IMG/VR virus record: IMGVR_UViG_3300017743_000002 | Coordinates: 38,381 to 102,380 of that record | DNA: 64,000 nt | Source of the DNA: a virus | Reading direction: 5' to 3' (one strand) | Shown: positions 51,001 through 59,928 of the stretch, piece after piece | How the letters are laid out: each line of letters starts with the position of its first letter | Numbering within the stretch: position 1 is the stretch's first letter | Made by a program: the position numbers and the translations under genes | The notes under the pieces: model-generated | The model's input: only the letters and a program-made list of their open reading frames with translations | Told to the model about the DNA's origin: nothing | The model's database searches: none

Positions 51001-52176
51001 TATGTTTAATTTTTCAGTATTGATACCATTTTGATTTGCATACTTTCTAATTAAATCAGTATTGGTAGCTGAACCACTAGCTAATAAATCTTCATACATT
51101 TGGTAACCAATACCAGTATCAACCTCTAAAGAGAAGTTAGGTCCTTGTAATGGTGGGCAATATTTTTCATCACCACCAAATATGTTTATCGTATCAATAA
51201 TTGGTTTAGATTGAATTTTCGTAATCCAAACCTTTTGATTTGTTGTTACACTGGTAGGTAATGGTTCATATAGTTTTAAAATTAAACTATCTTCACTACC
51301 TAACCAAGTTGTAATTACTTTGTTATCACCATCACCTAAATGTAATAAGTGAGTTAAAAAATTTGATTCATCAAATTCACAATTTGAAAACTGAGATATA
51401 AACCCTTCTGCAAATCTATTGATTGCTACTTGTCTTGGTATATTTAAATCACCTTTATCAAATAAGATAGGTATATTTTCAGTTAATCCCTCAACAACTT
51501 TTTGGCCTTCTGTGTTTACTGGAATTAATTTTAGTGGTATTTTTACTTTATCACCTTCATCAAATACTTCAACATTATATCTCTCAATTAAATCTTTTAC
51601 ATTGAATGATTGTGTTCCTCTTACTGATAATTGTACAAAATCAGTAGAATTACCTACAAATAGTTTTACATAATTTGCATGTATTGAATCCCAACCAATA
51701 TTGAAATCAACATCATATCCTATAAAATCAGCACCTCTAACTACTTTAGGATATTCTATACTTCTAATATCAGGTGTTGTTACTGATACCTCATCAACAA
51801 CATTAATTACTAAATCAATAGCTCTATCTAATACATTTACAGTTTCCGAATCTTGTGCTCCTTCATTTAATTTTGTTACAATATCTTTTTGTTCCTCATT
51901 AACTTTAGCTTTATCAGATACGGATTCTTTTGGTAAATTAGATTTTAAACCTAATTCATTTACTGATACCTTTGGTTTGGTTTCATTGTTAATTGGTTTA
52001 GTAATATCAAACTTTGGCTGAACTCTACCTTTTTCTTTTTTTAGATTTTTTAATCCACGTCTAGCAAACGCATTTAAAGGACTTGCGTTTCTATTACGAT
52101 TACGATTATCCGCACGTCTTTTTAGGTTAGCTCTTAACCTAGCAAATATACCTCTTCTTTTTCTTCTTTCAGCCAT
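48028..52176 (-). CDS. Large baseplate/tail structural protein with LamG-like domain (gp7-like position)
   Basis: This 1382-residue protein begins with a very basic segment (RRKRRGIFARLRANLKRR), then Ig/beta regions. Around residues 560-700 a helical part has DYQNEDFMLFMDMLGHHFDV and a NNLPYLLKHKGTSRSLKAVM helix, typical of large baseplate proteins of marine T4-like phages. Residues about 705-870 look like a concanavalin/LamG carbohydrate-binding sandwich (ALKFEGGQYITLPW to LDEFRIWKDSL). At about 1110-1200, short acidic repeats with DVDExTNLVG recur. Size and place (downstream of gp6) recall T4 gp7 (1032 residues), a baseplate wedge protein, but homology is not certain. Confidence 0.65.
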   Translation of the reverse strand: MAERRKRRGIFARLRANLKRRADNRNRNRNASPLNAFARRGLKNLKKEKGRVQPKFDITKPINNETKPKVSVNELGLKSNLPKESVSDKAKVNEEQKDIVTKLNEGAQDSETVNVLDRAIDLVINVVDEVSVTTPDIRSIEYPKVVRGADFIGYDVDFNIGWDSIHANYVKLFVGNSTDFVQLSVRGTQSFNVKDLIERYNVEVFDEGDKVKIPLKLIPVNTEGQKVVEGLTENIPILFDKGDLNIPRQVAINRFAEGFISQFSNCEFDESNFLTHLLHLGDGDNKVITTWLGSEDSLILKLYEPLPTSVTTNQKVWITKIQSKPIIDTINIFGGDEKYCPPLQGPNFSLEVDTGIGYQMYEDLLASGSATNTDLIRKYANQNGINTEKLNIEYVTGSDYTFQNYIHFGSAEERIKNFWYKIELLESYQSKYTELTTTDIELGYVLAEGAGQDGYVIISEDDDNIQLDGTVVTAITTIQANKQLNNINNLIGSFDGFENFLYTSTDDLAYPKVGNSIVATTDSTAISWYNGAVNAGAIFDRNNVDYMNNNLPEFITEDYQNEDFMLFMDMLGHHFDVIWAYINTLNELRNPKHKSNKGFSNELVSTMLESLGWDGKKAYDSQFLWEYALGQHKDGTQKYQQSLKSANEEIWRRILNNLPYLLKHKGTSRSLKAVMACYGVPQSLLTIMEFGGPTDPTDGGTQPFTFEDRTSALKFEGGQYITLPWKETEISDSLETIEMNVKFNSTGNQHLVKGWDGVTTFFELEATQTTGSFGKIKVFVSSSSNTYEIESSEIKLFDENYKTIALTNELDTNSSASLGLYVKESLNNRLIINDYTSSIISESLQWDSFDTLLVGSSSYISLDEFRIWKDSLDDNIITTHTKQPDSIVGNNYTASSEDMLVRFDFEYPKNRFVDSSILNVAISSEYDLPSASLFGFSNQSTYPYNYEVYERSVTAQVPSLGFNQADKIRFESQTLVSDLSYKVRATKKSLDRAPIDSSRLGLFFSPIKELNMDIIKSLGNFNIDNYIGAPADEYKDEYTELKDVRDYYFQRLNRDIYEYIRLIRYIDKSLFDVLEDLVPARAKVSKGLLIEPHYLERSKTKWKQPKSVNRGIDITIDVDETTNLVGDNNQFSVTLDVEKDANLSHQYDNYDAIINEEEEIVLTSTNPQYDSSIDVDEDTNLVGNYPTYLSEIIVPDGSKLEALVEGDSFQQVGMDPNSLSNAGFGLYAPIAGTGSLNTIDYRGNVTSSRKLIFKTKEEYIEKISVQTKGYPATSNNEQVEYELQDVIRTRSKVTILPIGSTPPSVGNEITEVIPLNGYFPTHYRFKNNLSQGLKNSFFEGSKQSADTTPDGLSPVEIFTTNPNILRVADTGRGSGEPILEVD

Positions 52177-52179
52177 TTA

Positions 52180-53553
52180 TTAAAGGTAATTTAAGTTTCT
52201 ATTAGGTCTGCCTGGTTCTTCACCAGCGTTTGGTCCACCAAATCTATCGATGTAATCAAATGAATCATCAGAAATAATTTCTTCTCGGCCTCCACCGCCT
52301 CCTCCTCCACCACGTGGTGGGTTATATGGATTCTTTACAGGTTTTGGTTTATCAACTGGTTTTTCTGTTTCGATACCCTCAAATTTTGGTTTAACTTCTT
52401 TTGGTTTTATTGTAATAGGTTCTTCCGCTTCTCTAACTTGATTTTCATAATCATTAAATGAGAATGGGAATAATTTTATATTATATTGTCCTATCTTACT
52501 AAATACTTTGTGTGGTATTGTTATACCAATGATATCCGAATCATCTAATTCATCAAACTCTAAGATATCATCACCAACGATGATTGTTATAGCTTGTACA
52601 TCTTTATTCTTTTGTATAAGTAATGGAACACCAGATTTTTCATTTATGTTATATTTTCTTGGGTCAGTTTTTACTAAAGATATTTGTGGGTCTAAGTCAG
52701 CATCAGGTACAGGAATTTGTTGTATTGTAATTGATACTTCATAATCAGTATTTAAAGTTATAGTTGTTTCTAATGTTTCATTAGCATCTGCTTCTAACAC
52801 CGTTGGAGTATTACCATCCTTACTTATTGTCATACCACTAATTCTATATAGAGTGGTATCTGATGACCTTATTAGATATTTTGTATTATCTAAATCTTCA
52901 TATACAGATTGTCCTGTTTTTGGAAAAAATTCTGCTGAAGTTTTTGAATTCTTAACAACACTAACAGGCGCCCCTTCTACTTCCCCTATATTGAATTTAA
53001 TTGTAAATAAAGAAGTTCCTACTGAAACTTCACCCTTTGTTAAGTTAAATGTTAAAGTTTTTGATGTTATATTTCTAATAGATACTGGAAGTTGTTCTTC
53101 ACCATTTACGAATTTTTTAAGTACAATATCTTTAGTAGATATTCCTAATGGTGTATCACTAACATTTTTATTTTTTATAAGTGGTAAATCATCATCAACC
53201 ATTGTAACTACATAATACTCATCACACTTATATCCTTTCTTAGCTATTTTTATAAGTTTATCTTCGGTTGCTAATGATTCTCTTGATATCCTAACACTTT
53301 GATTTGTAGGAACAGGAACATTATTTACCGAAGTTGTAAATCCAGTTTCGTTTGATGTTATTGTAAAAACAAAAGTATTAGTTGTTGTTGGAGTTACTAC
53401 ACTTCCACCAGAGGATGAACCACCTCCAGTTCCACCAGCATCGATAAAAACATCACCACTTTCTGGTCCACCAGGTCCACCACCTAAATTCTCATTTTGG
53501 TTTTGGTTATTGTACCCCCCTTGCTCATCAAATCCTTTTATTTTTACTGGCAT
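52180..53553 (-). CDS. Tail-module structural protein with glycine-rich ends, 457 aa
   Basis: The 457-residue protein starts with Gly/Asn-rich low complexity (YNNQNQNENLGGGPGGP), continues into several beta-sandwich-like segments (FVFTITSNETGFTTSVNNVP and similar), and ends in a Pro/Gly-rich stretch (PRGGGGGGGGREE). I do not recognise the family. It sits between two baseplate-module genes with gaps of 2-3 bases. A linker or fibre-attachment protein is plausible. Confidence 0.6.
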   Translation of the reverse strand: MPVKIKGFDEQGGYNNQNQNENLGGGPGGPESGDVFIDAGGTGGGSSSGGSVVTPTTTNTFVFTITSNETGFTTSVNNVPVPTNQSVRISRESLATEDKLIKIAKKGYKCDEYYVVTMVDDDLPLIKNKNVSDTPLGISTKDIVLKKFVNGEEQLPVSIRNITSKTLTFNLTKGEVSVGTSLFTIKFNIGEVEGAPVSVVKNSKTSAEFFPKTGQSVYEDLDNTKYLIRSSDTTLYRISGMTISKDGNTPTVLEADANETLETTITLNTDYEVSITIQQIPVPDADLDPQISLVKTDPRKYNINEKSGVPLLIQKNKDVQAITIIVGDDILEFDELDDSDIIGITIPHKVFSKIGQYNIKLFPFSFNDYENQVREAEEPITIKPKEVKPKFEGIETEKPVDKPKPVKNPYNPPRGGGGGGGGREEIISDDSFDYIDRFGGPNAGEEPGRPNRNLNYL

Positions 53554-53555
53554 TG

Positions 53556-54752
53556 TTATAGTGTTTTTGGTTTTTGATTAAAATAATCATCTAATCCATC
53601 TAATGGTAATCTTGAAATATCTTTATTTCTAAACATATCTATAAATCTATCTTTATTAAAACTCTTAATTGGATTTGGTAATTTAAAATCAGGAATAGGA
53701 AGTTCTATTGGAACTTCTTTTTTAATTGCTATATCTAATTTCTTTTTCTCTTCTTCAACTTTTAGTTTTTCCTTTTTTACAGTTACTTCAGGAACTTTAG
53801 CTCTAATTATAACATCCGATTCTCTACTTTGAATTACTGTATTTACTTTATCTACACTAGCATCAAACTCTTTATCAACTTCAGTTTCAGTTTGAATAGT
53901 TCTTTTAGGAAGATAAATTTCAACCAACTCTATAATGATTTTCTGAGATACTTTATAAACATCTTCTTTTGAAAATGCTAAAGATGGTTTAGTCTTTTTT
54001 GGTTTACCATAGTTTACACTTGTTACAGATGATTCCCTATTTGCAAATTCATTGTAAACTGCTTTTGTAAATTCGTTATATATTTTGGTTACTAATGTTT
54101 CAAATCCACCTATACCAAATTCCGATACAAAATTATTGTACCACTTTTCACTATATGTTTTTTTAATAAAAAAACTAACCTCTTCGGGTTTTACTGTTTC
54201 TACAAAATTAGCAACATATGGAACAACATCATCTCTAAAATTTGAACCCCTTTTAAATAAATCATATCTTTGTAATAAATCAGTTTTTTTCGATACTTCA
54301 TTTCTAATTGGTAATAATCTTATTTCAGTTCTTGATGGTGATATTTCTTGAATCCATAATTTTTCATTTGGATTATCATACCCAACTCTTTTATTAAGAA
54401 GAGTAATTTCAGTTTTAAAAATACCATTGTTATACCCAGCTTCTCTAATCAATCTTTCCGCATCTATAAAATACTCATTTGGAAATTGAAACGCTTGAAG
54501 TTTAGTACCATCTGCTATTAAAAAATAATCTTTTATATTTTGTGAATTTAATGGTACATATCTAACTAACTTACCATCATCACCTTGAGGTAGTTGATTT
54601 TCATTAGCATCATAAACAATAAATTCAATCATATCAGAATCAGAGAATCCGAAAAATGATTGCAGGTTTCCTTCTTCGAAAATCTCTCTATCTTTAGTAG
54701 AGATTCGATACCCTTTGTTATCTATTATTTCTTTAAATGTTTTAATTGCCAT
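53556..54752 (-). CDS. Tail-module structural protein, 398 aa
   Basis: The protein starts MAIKTFKEIIDNKGYRISTK and continues with mixed alpha/beta segments; an FFGFSDSDMIEFIVYDANEN region, a PNEYFIDAERLIREAGYNNG segment and a basic coiled-coil-like region at about 320-350 (KKEKLKVEEEKKKLDIAIKK). Similar proteins occur in marine T4-like baseplate clusters but I cannot give a T4 counterpart. It is packed between the neighbours without gaps larger than three bases. Confidence 0.6.
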   Translation of the reverse strand: MAIKTFKEIIDNKGYRISTKDREIFEEGNLQSFFGFSDSDMIEFIVYDANENQLPQGDDGKLVRYVPLNSQNIKDYFLIADGTKLQAFQFPNEYFIDAERLIREAGYNNGIFKTEITLLNKRVGYDNPNEKLWIQEISPSRTEIRLLPIRNEVSKKTDLLQRYDLFKRGSNFRDDVVPYVANFVETVKPEEVSFFIKKTYSEKWYNNFVSEFGIGGFETLVTKIYNEFTKAVYNEFANRESSVTSVNYGKPKKTKPSLAFSKEDVYKVSQKIIIELVEIYLPKRTIQTETEVDKEFDASVDKVNTVIQSRESDVIIRAKVPEVTVKKEKLKVEEEKKKLDIAIKKEVPIELPIPDFKLPNPIKSFNKDRFIDMFRNKDISRLPLDGLDDYFNQKPKTL

Positions 54753-54754
54753 TA

Positions 54755-55828
54755 TTAACCTTTTCTATTTTTTCTTAAATCGGTAGTAAGTTTTACTTCA
54801 TCAGTTGAACCATCAGCAAACGTAACTTTAACTTTTAGTGCCAAGTCAGTATAGTTTCTAGCTTTTCCTTTCCAACCAATTCTTCTTCGTCTTGGTTGAA
54901 TACCACCACGTTTTCCTGCTTCTGTTCCACTTCCTCCAATTTTCCTTTGGTTATATTCACATTGATATGTTTCAGAAGTTTCAGGTTCAATTGAAGTTGC
55001 TCCTGATTTAACTGTGAACCATGCTGGTTTACCTTCAAATACAAATGCAATATCAGTTATTTTATTATCAGTAGTAACATTACTTACTTCTATTGTATTT
55101 GTCATTTTTCTATTACCACCTTGATTATGACTTGTTTTAGCCCATAAGTTTGCAGATTGTTGTCCAGCATCCCCATCTCCATTATTTACTTTAACAGTAA
55201 ATCCATTATCACCTCCACTAATAGCACCTTCACCAGTTTTAGCAGATAATCCAAATAATTGTTCTCTTAATGATTCATTCTCTTGCAACAATGCTTCAAC
55301 TCTAGCAGTTAATGATACTCTTTGAATTGCTTCATTAATTGAGTTCTGAATTGCGTTTTGTAAATCAATTGTTGTTTCACCGATTTGTACATTTGCTATA
55401 TCAGCTTGTTCTCTAGCTATATCAGCTTTTAACTTTTCATTATCAACTTCAATTTTTAGTACGTCTACTACACTTTCTAATTCAGCTATAATACTATTTA
55501 AATCACCTATTGTAAGATTAGCTTGTTCTAATTGTTTTGTTAAATCATCAATTCTAGCTAATGCCTCATTATACGTTGAACGAAGAACTGTATCAGGTAA
55601 ATCAGGTGCTAAATTTGGTAGAAGTTCAAATATATCAGTATCAATTGATTTCTTTAACTCTTTTGTATTGTATTTAGGTCTTATTAATTTACCACTAATA
55701 ATACCATCAGTTAAATCGGATTCTTGAAAAAGACGTATCCCACTTTGGTTAGGTGCTTGTATAGCATCTGAACCACTTACAAAGATTTTTGCAACTTGTG
55801 CTTCGTTTTTTAATCCGCTGTTTTTCAT
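54755..55828 (-). CDS. Coiled-coil tail protein with beta C-terminus (whisker/fibre-like)
   Basis: Residues about 85-200 of this 357-residue protein are a continuous coiled coil (NEALARIDDLTKQLEQANLT and later VEALLQENESLREQL). A Gly-rich turn (GEGAISGGDNG) follows, and then a beta domain (NTIEVSNVTTDNKITDIAFV ...) with a basic PRRRRIGWKGKARN patch and a VKVTFADGSTDEVKLTT end. This plan recalls fibritin-like or other trimeric attachment proteins. No closer assignment is possible. Neighbours on both sides are 2-3 bases away. Confidence 0.6.
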   Translation of the reverse strand: MKNSGLKNEAQVAKIFVSGSDAIQAPNQSGIRLFQESDLTDGIISGKLIRPKYNTKELKKSIDTDIFELLPNLAPDLPDTVLRSTYNEALARIDDLTKQLEQANLTIGDLNSIIAELESVVDVLKIEVDNEKLKADIAREQADIANVQIGETTIDLQNAIQNSINEAIQRVSLTARVEALLQENESLREQLFGLSAKTGEGAISGGDNGFTVKVNNGDGDAGQQSANLWAKTSHNQGGNRKMTNTIEVSNVTTDNKITDIAFVFEGKPAWFTVKSGATSIEPETSETYQCEYNQRKIGGSGTEAGKRGGIQPRRRRIGWKGKARNYTDLALKVKVTFADGSTDEVKLTTDLRKNRKG

Positions 55829-55831
55829 TAT

Positions 55832-56914
55832 TTATGAAATTAAACTAAATGTGTAATCGTTATCAAAGAAATAATCAACTCCACCAATAGTAATCTTAAA
55901 TTCTATATTGTACACCCTATCAACTTCCCAATTAGATAAATTCAAATTGAAATAGTTACCATCGGTATCACAACTTAATTTTGTGTAATTACTAAATGGA
56001 ATAATTGTTTCACCTGAATGATAATCACATATTTGGTAGTATGATGTTGTTGGTAAAAATTTACTAATACCATATTGTGCCGTAGATGAGAATGTTTTTG
56101 TAGGATATAAATCTCTACCAACTACTCTCAACTTAGGTGTTGTATTTACTTTGTAATGCTTTTTAAAGTTTCTAATTCCAACTTTTATTTCTTCCGATGT
56201 TAGTTCAGTTAACGAACCAGTTGAAAATGATACATCATTCCATGCAATTCTAACTTTTGGTTGGTGAATAGTATTGGTTTCTTTACTAAAGAATTTTAAC
56301 ATACCATAATCATTTGAATCTTCCTCAGATGAATTTTCGTGCTTTACTATCAATCCTTCATTTTCAATTGAACCACTTAACCAACTTTGGAAAATTGTAG
56401 TTATATCTGCGTTTATATCTTCTGTTTTGTATGAGAATACTTGTGAACCACTTAAATTAGAATGCCAAACTCCTCCTCTACCAGCAAACGAGCCAGTTGA
56501 GTTAGTAGCAAATACAATATTACCACCTACTACGTTGTTTACCCATCTAAGTGATGAATCACCTTCTCTATAATTCCAAGTTACACCAGCGGTTTCTATT
56601 TCATCAAATCGAGTACCTTTACCCATTTCCCAACTTTGAGATACTGGATAAATTTCAATATTGAACTCTAAGGGTATTTCTTCAGATTCAGTTTCTCTCA
56701 TTATAAGTTTGGCCTCTTCAAACCCTACACTACCAGCTGATAGTGATGATGAGAAGTTCATTACGTCAAATTTAAGGAGTGCTCTGGATACATCTTTGAT
56801 ATTACCATAGTAAACCTTACTAACCTCTAATACCTCATCTAAACCAGCGTTTTGGTCAGGTTGTTGTAAGTACACCGATGCATCTTTTGATGCTGTTAAA
56901 AAATAGTATGCCAT
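55832..56914 (-). CDS. Baseplate-module structural protein with DNRLRE-like domain
   Basis: The 360-residue protein begins MAYYFLTASKDASVYLQQPD and has a beta-sandwich pattern SRALLKFDVMNFSS, EAKLIMRETESEEIPLEFNI, then SQSWEMGKGTRFDEIETAGV with a WNYREGDSSLRW segment. This is the layout of DNRLRE-type adhesion/structural domains, seen in tail proteins of marine T4-like phages. The final third (from about residue 240) is a further beta domain. It overlaps the gp6 stop by one base. Confidence 0.7.
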   Translation of the reverse strand: MAYYFLTASKDASVYLQQPDQNAGLDEVLEVSKVYYGNIKDVSRALLKFDVMNFSSSLSAGSVGFEEAKLIMRETESEEIPLEFNIEIYPVSQSWEMGKGTRFDEIETAGVTWNYREGDSSLRWVNNVVGGNIVFATNSTGSFAGRGGVWHSNLSGSQVFSYKTEDINADITTIFQSWLSGSIENEGLIVKHENSSEEDSNDYGMLKFFSKETNTIHQPKVRIAWNDVSFSTGSLTELTSEEIKVGIRNFKKHYKVNTTPKLRVVGRDLYPTKTFSSTAQYGISKFLPTTSYYQICDYHSGETIIPFSNYTKLSCDTDGNYFNLNLSNWEVDRVYNIEFKITIGGVDYFFDNDYTFSLIS

Positions 56915-58947
56915 TATCTTGCCCTTCCTTTTATATCCGAATCTGGAAATTTAATTTCGAAAACCGATGGGTCTAAAGATGGATATAAAATCTTATCTTT
57001 AATCGCCGCTTCTATATTGTATGAATTGTTTGCATATTGCCCACCACACTTATTTATAATTTTTAATTTTGGTACTGAACTAACTCCATCAACATTTGCT
57101 ATAATTAATTCTAATTCAGAAATGTTAACTGTGTTATTAAATGTAAAATTATCTATATCAAAATATTCTTTTAGTTCAGATATACAATCAGATAATACTT
57201 CACTCTTATTGTAATTTTTTAATGTAATGATTTCAAACTCAAGTCCTATGTTAATAATAAAACCATCATTTATGTTTATACCATCAGTTAAAATTTTGTA
57301 TTCTGAAAGATATGTTTTTAAATTTTCTTTTATTGCTCTATTTAGATTTGATAATTTTTTATTTGAATCATATCCTAATAAATAAAGATTAATAGCAAAT
57401 GGATTATTCTTTTCATTATTATTAGAAGTTTTACCTAATAAGAATTTTTGAAGTTCATCTTTTATTGCTTTTCTATTTGGTTCTTCCTCTTCAGGTTTGT
57501 TAACAAATGATTCTACTAAATCAGTAAACTCATTAAGAACGTTAGGTGAAGCTAATATAGAAGCTGGTGAGTTATTATCCAACTTACCATCTGCCGTAGC
57601 GTATGCTTTTGCAATCGAACCAAATTTGGTTGGCATTGATAGAGCTCTTACTTGATAATCTTTAGCAGTTACTGCTCTATTTTGTGAACCAAAGTTAGCC
57701 AAAGCATTTTGTCTAATCTCTTCCATTGTATCACCACCCTTACCACCAGTTGCAGGAACCTCATTATCTACTGCGATAGAGTTTTTAGCTGCATTGTATA
57801 ATCCTAATTGGGTATCTGAGAATTTTGTTGTATCTTCTTCATACTCTACCCCATTGATTTGAGTAATACTACCTTTCTTTACATTTGATTCTACACCACC
57901 ACCAACTAAATACTTTACAGTTATAGTTGTATTAGATGGAGAGGTTCCATATGTTTTAGTTTTTAAGAAGTTCGTAGGGTCGAAAGATTCTTCTAATTTA
58001 GAAATAGAATTAGGTAATCCTAATCCAACATTTTTAAATGAAGGAATAATTGTTTCTTCACTAACTGTTGGGTCACCACTACCAAACTGAATAGTTGTTG
58101 TACTATCTGGATTTACTTGCTTAACAAATCTACGAGATGTTTTAAGTGTATTTAAAATATATGGAGTTGTTTCTTTAAATTGAAATAAATCAGGATCATT
58201 ATTTTCAGTATTTGGATAATCAACAAACACCAACTCTTGTGCTAAATAAGGTACTTCATAAAATTTGTTTCCATCCGAATCTCTTACATCGTAAATATCA
58301 ATAATATTAGTATCACCTAATTCAATACTTTGAAATTCTTTATATGACCCAAAAGTTTCTTCTTCAATTTTTACATCAGCTGAAATAGCTTGTACAAATT
58401 TCTTTACTAAATAAAAAGTTGCTTCTCCACTAATAGAATCAGTTTGATATATTGTTACTTCTCTATCAGACTCATCTGAAAAATCAACAACATCTTGTGT
58501 AACAAATTGTACACCATTTGTTGATTCAGCTCTCATACCTTCTTTGATTCTTAAAAAATAAGTTTCATCAAACGTATTATCAGCGCCAGTTCCAATTGAT
58601 GGAACTAATTGATAAACCGAAAGTGTTGTTACTGATGGAGATGTTACTTTTGGTTTGTATCCTAAATATTGTGAAAGTGCTATTACATTTTCAATATCAT
58701 CGGCATGAACCATTAATGATTCTTTTAAAGTATCATCAACATAATATGAAAGTGAATCACCAATATAAGATGCCATTTCAATGAACATCATACCTGGTGA
58801 TGATTCATTAAAGTCTGAATATGTTTGTGGGAAATAAGTTTTAGCAAACTCAATAAGATTACCTCTGAATTGTGTAAAATCCTTATTAAGGTACTTTATA
58901 TCTTTACCCTTATTTTTAAAGTTCTTTGATGTTTTTGTTATTGCCAT
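56914..58947 (-). CDS. gp6: Baseplate wedge protein (gp6 family)
   Basis: The 677-residue protein opens with the gp6 signature: DIKYLNKDFTQFRGNLIEFA, then YFPQTYSDFNESSPGMMFIE and MASYIGDSLSYYVDDTLKES. Mid-protein it has the J/gp6-type region GGDTMEEIRQNALANFGSQN followed by RAVTAKDYQVRALSMP. Length is close to T4 gp6 (660). gp6 dimers form the continuous ring of the baseplate and with gp25 and gp53 transmit contraction to the sheath. It lies immediately downstream of gp25, as in many contractile tails. Confidence 0.95.
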   Translation of the reverse strand: MAITKTSKNFKNKGKDIKYLNKDFTQFRGNLIEFAKTYFPQTYSDFNESSPGMMFIEMASYIGDSLSYYVDDTLKESLMVHADDIENVIALSQYLGYKPKVTSPSVTTLSVYQLVPSIGTGADNTFDETYFLRIKEGMRAESTNGVQFVTQDVVDFSDESDREVTIYQTDSISGEATFYLVKKFVQAISADVKIEEETFGSYKEFQSIELGDTNIIDIYDVRDSDGNKFYEVPYLAQELVFVDYPNTENNDPDLFQFKETTPYILNTLKTSRRFVKQVNPDSTTTIQFGSGDPTVSEETIIPSFKNVGLGLPNSISKLEESFDPTNFLKTKTYGTSPSNTTITVKYLVGGGVESNVKKGSITQINGVEYEEDTTKFSDTQLGLYNAAKNSIAVDNEVPATGGKGGDTMEEIRQNALANFGSQNRAVTAKDYQVRALSMPTKFGSIAKAYATADGKLDNNSPASILASPNVLNEFTDLVESFVNKPEEEEPNRKAIKDELQKFLLGKTSNNNEKNNPFAINLYLLGYDSNKKLSNLNRAIKENLKTYLSEYKILTDGININDGFIINIGLEFEIITLKNYNKSEVLSDCISELKEYFDIDNFTFNNTVNISELELIIANVDGVSSVPKLKIINKCGGQYANNSYNIEAAIKDKILYPSLDPSVFEIKFPDSDIKGRAR

Positions 58948-58953
58948 ATCTTA

Positions 58954-59382
58954 TTATCCCTGTACTGTAAATGTTAGAGTTTCTAAATTAATATCTTCTC
59001 CTATTCTGAATTTAATTGAAACATTTAATTTATTGTTATCTCTTAATTCATCAGTTGATTCAATATCAATCTCCTCTGCTGTAACATAAGGTAGCCATTG
59101 TTCTAAACTTTCGTTTATAGTATCTTCTATTCTACCTTCTAAATCATCTACGTTTTGTTCAAACAATAATGATTGTAAACCACTACCAAATTGAGGTTGT
59201 AAAATACGTTCCCCCTTTTTAGTAAGTAGAAGATTTTTAATATTTGATTTAACTTGGTCTTTGGTTTGGAAAGATTGCTCGAATGTATTCTCACCAAATG
59301 TTAATGGTAAGGTAATACCAATTGCATAACTTGCAAACTCTTTGGTATCTTTTACAATTCTTCTTCCTAACTCAATTGCCAT
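58954..59382 (-). CDS. gp25: Baseplate wedge protein (gp25 family)
   Basis: The 142-residue protein is a GPW/gp25 member: NIKNLLLTKKGERILQPQFG at residues about 47-66, SGLQSLLFEQ and an acidic-amphipathic C-terminal beta part (NNKLNVSIKFRIGED). This small domain, found in all contractile systems, starts sheath assembly on the baseplate. T4 gp25 is 132 residues. It directly precedes gp6 in the transcript. Confidence 0.93.
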   Translation of the reverse strand: MAIELGRRIVKDTKEFASYAIGITLPLTFGENTFEQSFQTKDQVKSNIKNLLLTKKGERILQPQFGSGLQSLLFEQNVDDLEGRIEDTINESLEQWLPYVTAEEIDIESTDELRDNNKLNVSIKFRIGEDINLETLTFTVQG

Positions 59383-59388
59383 CTTTTA

Positions 59389-59874
59389 TTACATTCCTGG
59401 TCTCCAAGGACCTTTCTTTTTATCTACCGCTTTCATTAATTGTCTATAATCTTTACTTAACAATTTATTCATTCCAGCGTTTCCAGTTTGAACTGGTTGT
59501 GTGTAACCCATATTTTGTTGGATACTTTGTGCACCCAATGTATGTGTATCATTAGTGTTAAAGTTCATAGTTCTATAATCTTCGCCACTTGTTGCTTGTC
59601 TTTGTTGTGAGTTAAAAGGTTGTGTTTGTGCCAATACCTCATTTAGTGCTGCATTCTTGCTAAATGTTTTTTGTGGTTGAACTGGTTCTTCCACAACATT
59701 TGAATCCATAAATGTTGGTTCTTTTGGTGTAATAGCTTCTTTAAGTTTTTTGTTTTCTTTCAATAACTTAGCCATTTCTTTCTTAACACCCTCTTTAACG
59801 AGTTTGGGAAGAATCACTTTGATTTCCTCCTTAACTATTATTTGTATTGCTTTTACTAATTTATCAGTGTCCAT
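59389..59874 (-). CDS. Tail-module protein with helical N-terminus, 161 aa
   Basis: The protein has a Lys/Glu-rich amphipathic helix at residues 4-47 (IKVILPKLVKEGVKKEMAKL and so on), then a Gln/Asn/Thr-rich, probably disordered middle and a KDYRQLMKAVDKKKGPWRPG end. I do not recognise it, though a hydrophilic gene of this type is usual next to gp25 in marine T4-like phages. A TATTTATA element lies 24 bases before the ATG. Confidence 0.55.
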   Translation of the reverse strand: MDTDKLVKAIQIIVKEEIKVILPKLVKEGVKKEMAKLLKENKKLKEAITPKEPTFMDSNVVEEPVQPQKTFSKNAALNEVLAQTQPFNSQQRQATSGEDYRTMNFNTNDTHTLGAQSIQQNMGYTQPVQTGNAGMNKLLSKDYRQLMKAVDKKKGPWRPGM

Positions 59875-59897
59875 TGTATAAAATGTTTTCCTTTCTA

Positions 59898-59905
59898 TAT
59901 AAATA
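59898..59905 (-). promoter_or_regulatory. Candidate late promoter element upstream of 59874
   Basis: TATTTATA on the coding strand, 24 bases before the start codon, in the 54-base gap between the gp25 cluster and the upstream gene. Confidence 0.45.
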
Positions 59906-59928
59906 TTTGTTTTAGGTTTTTTCGTTTT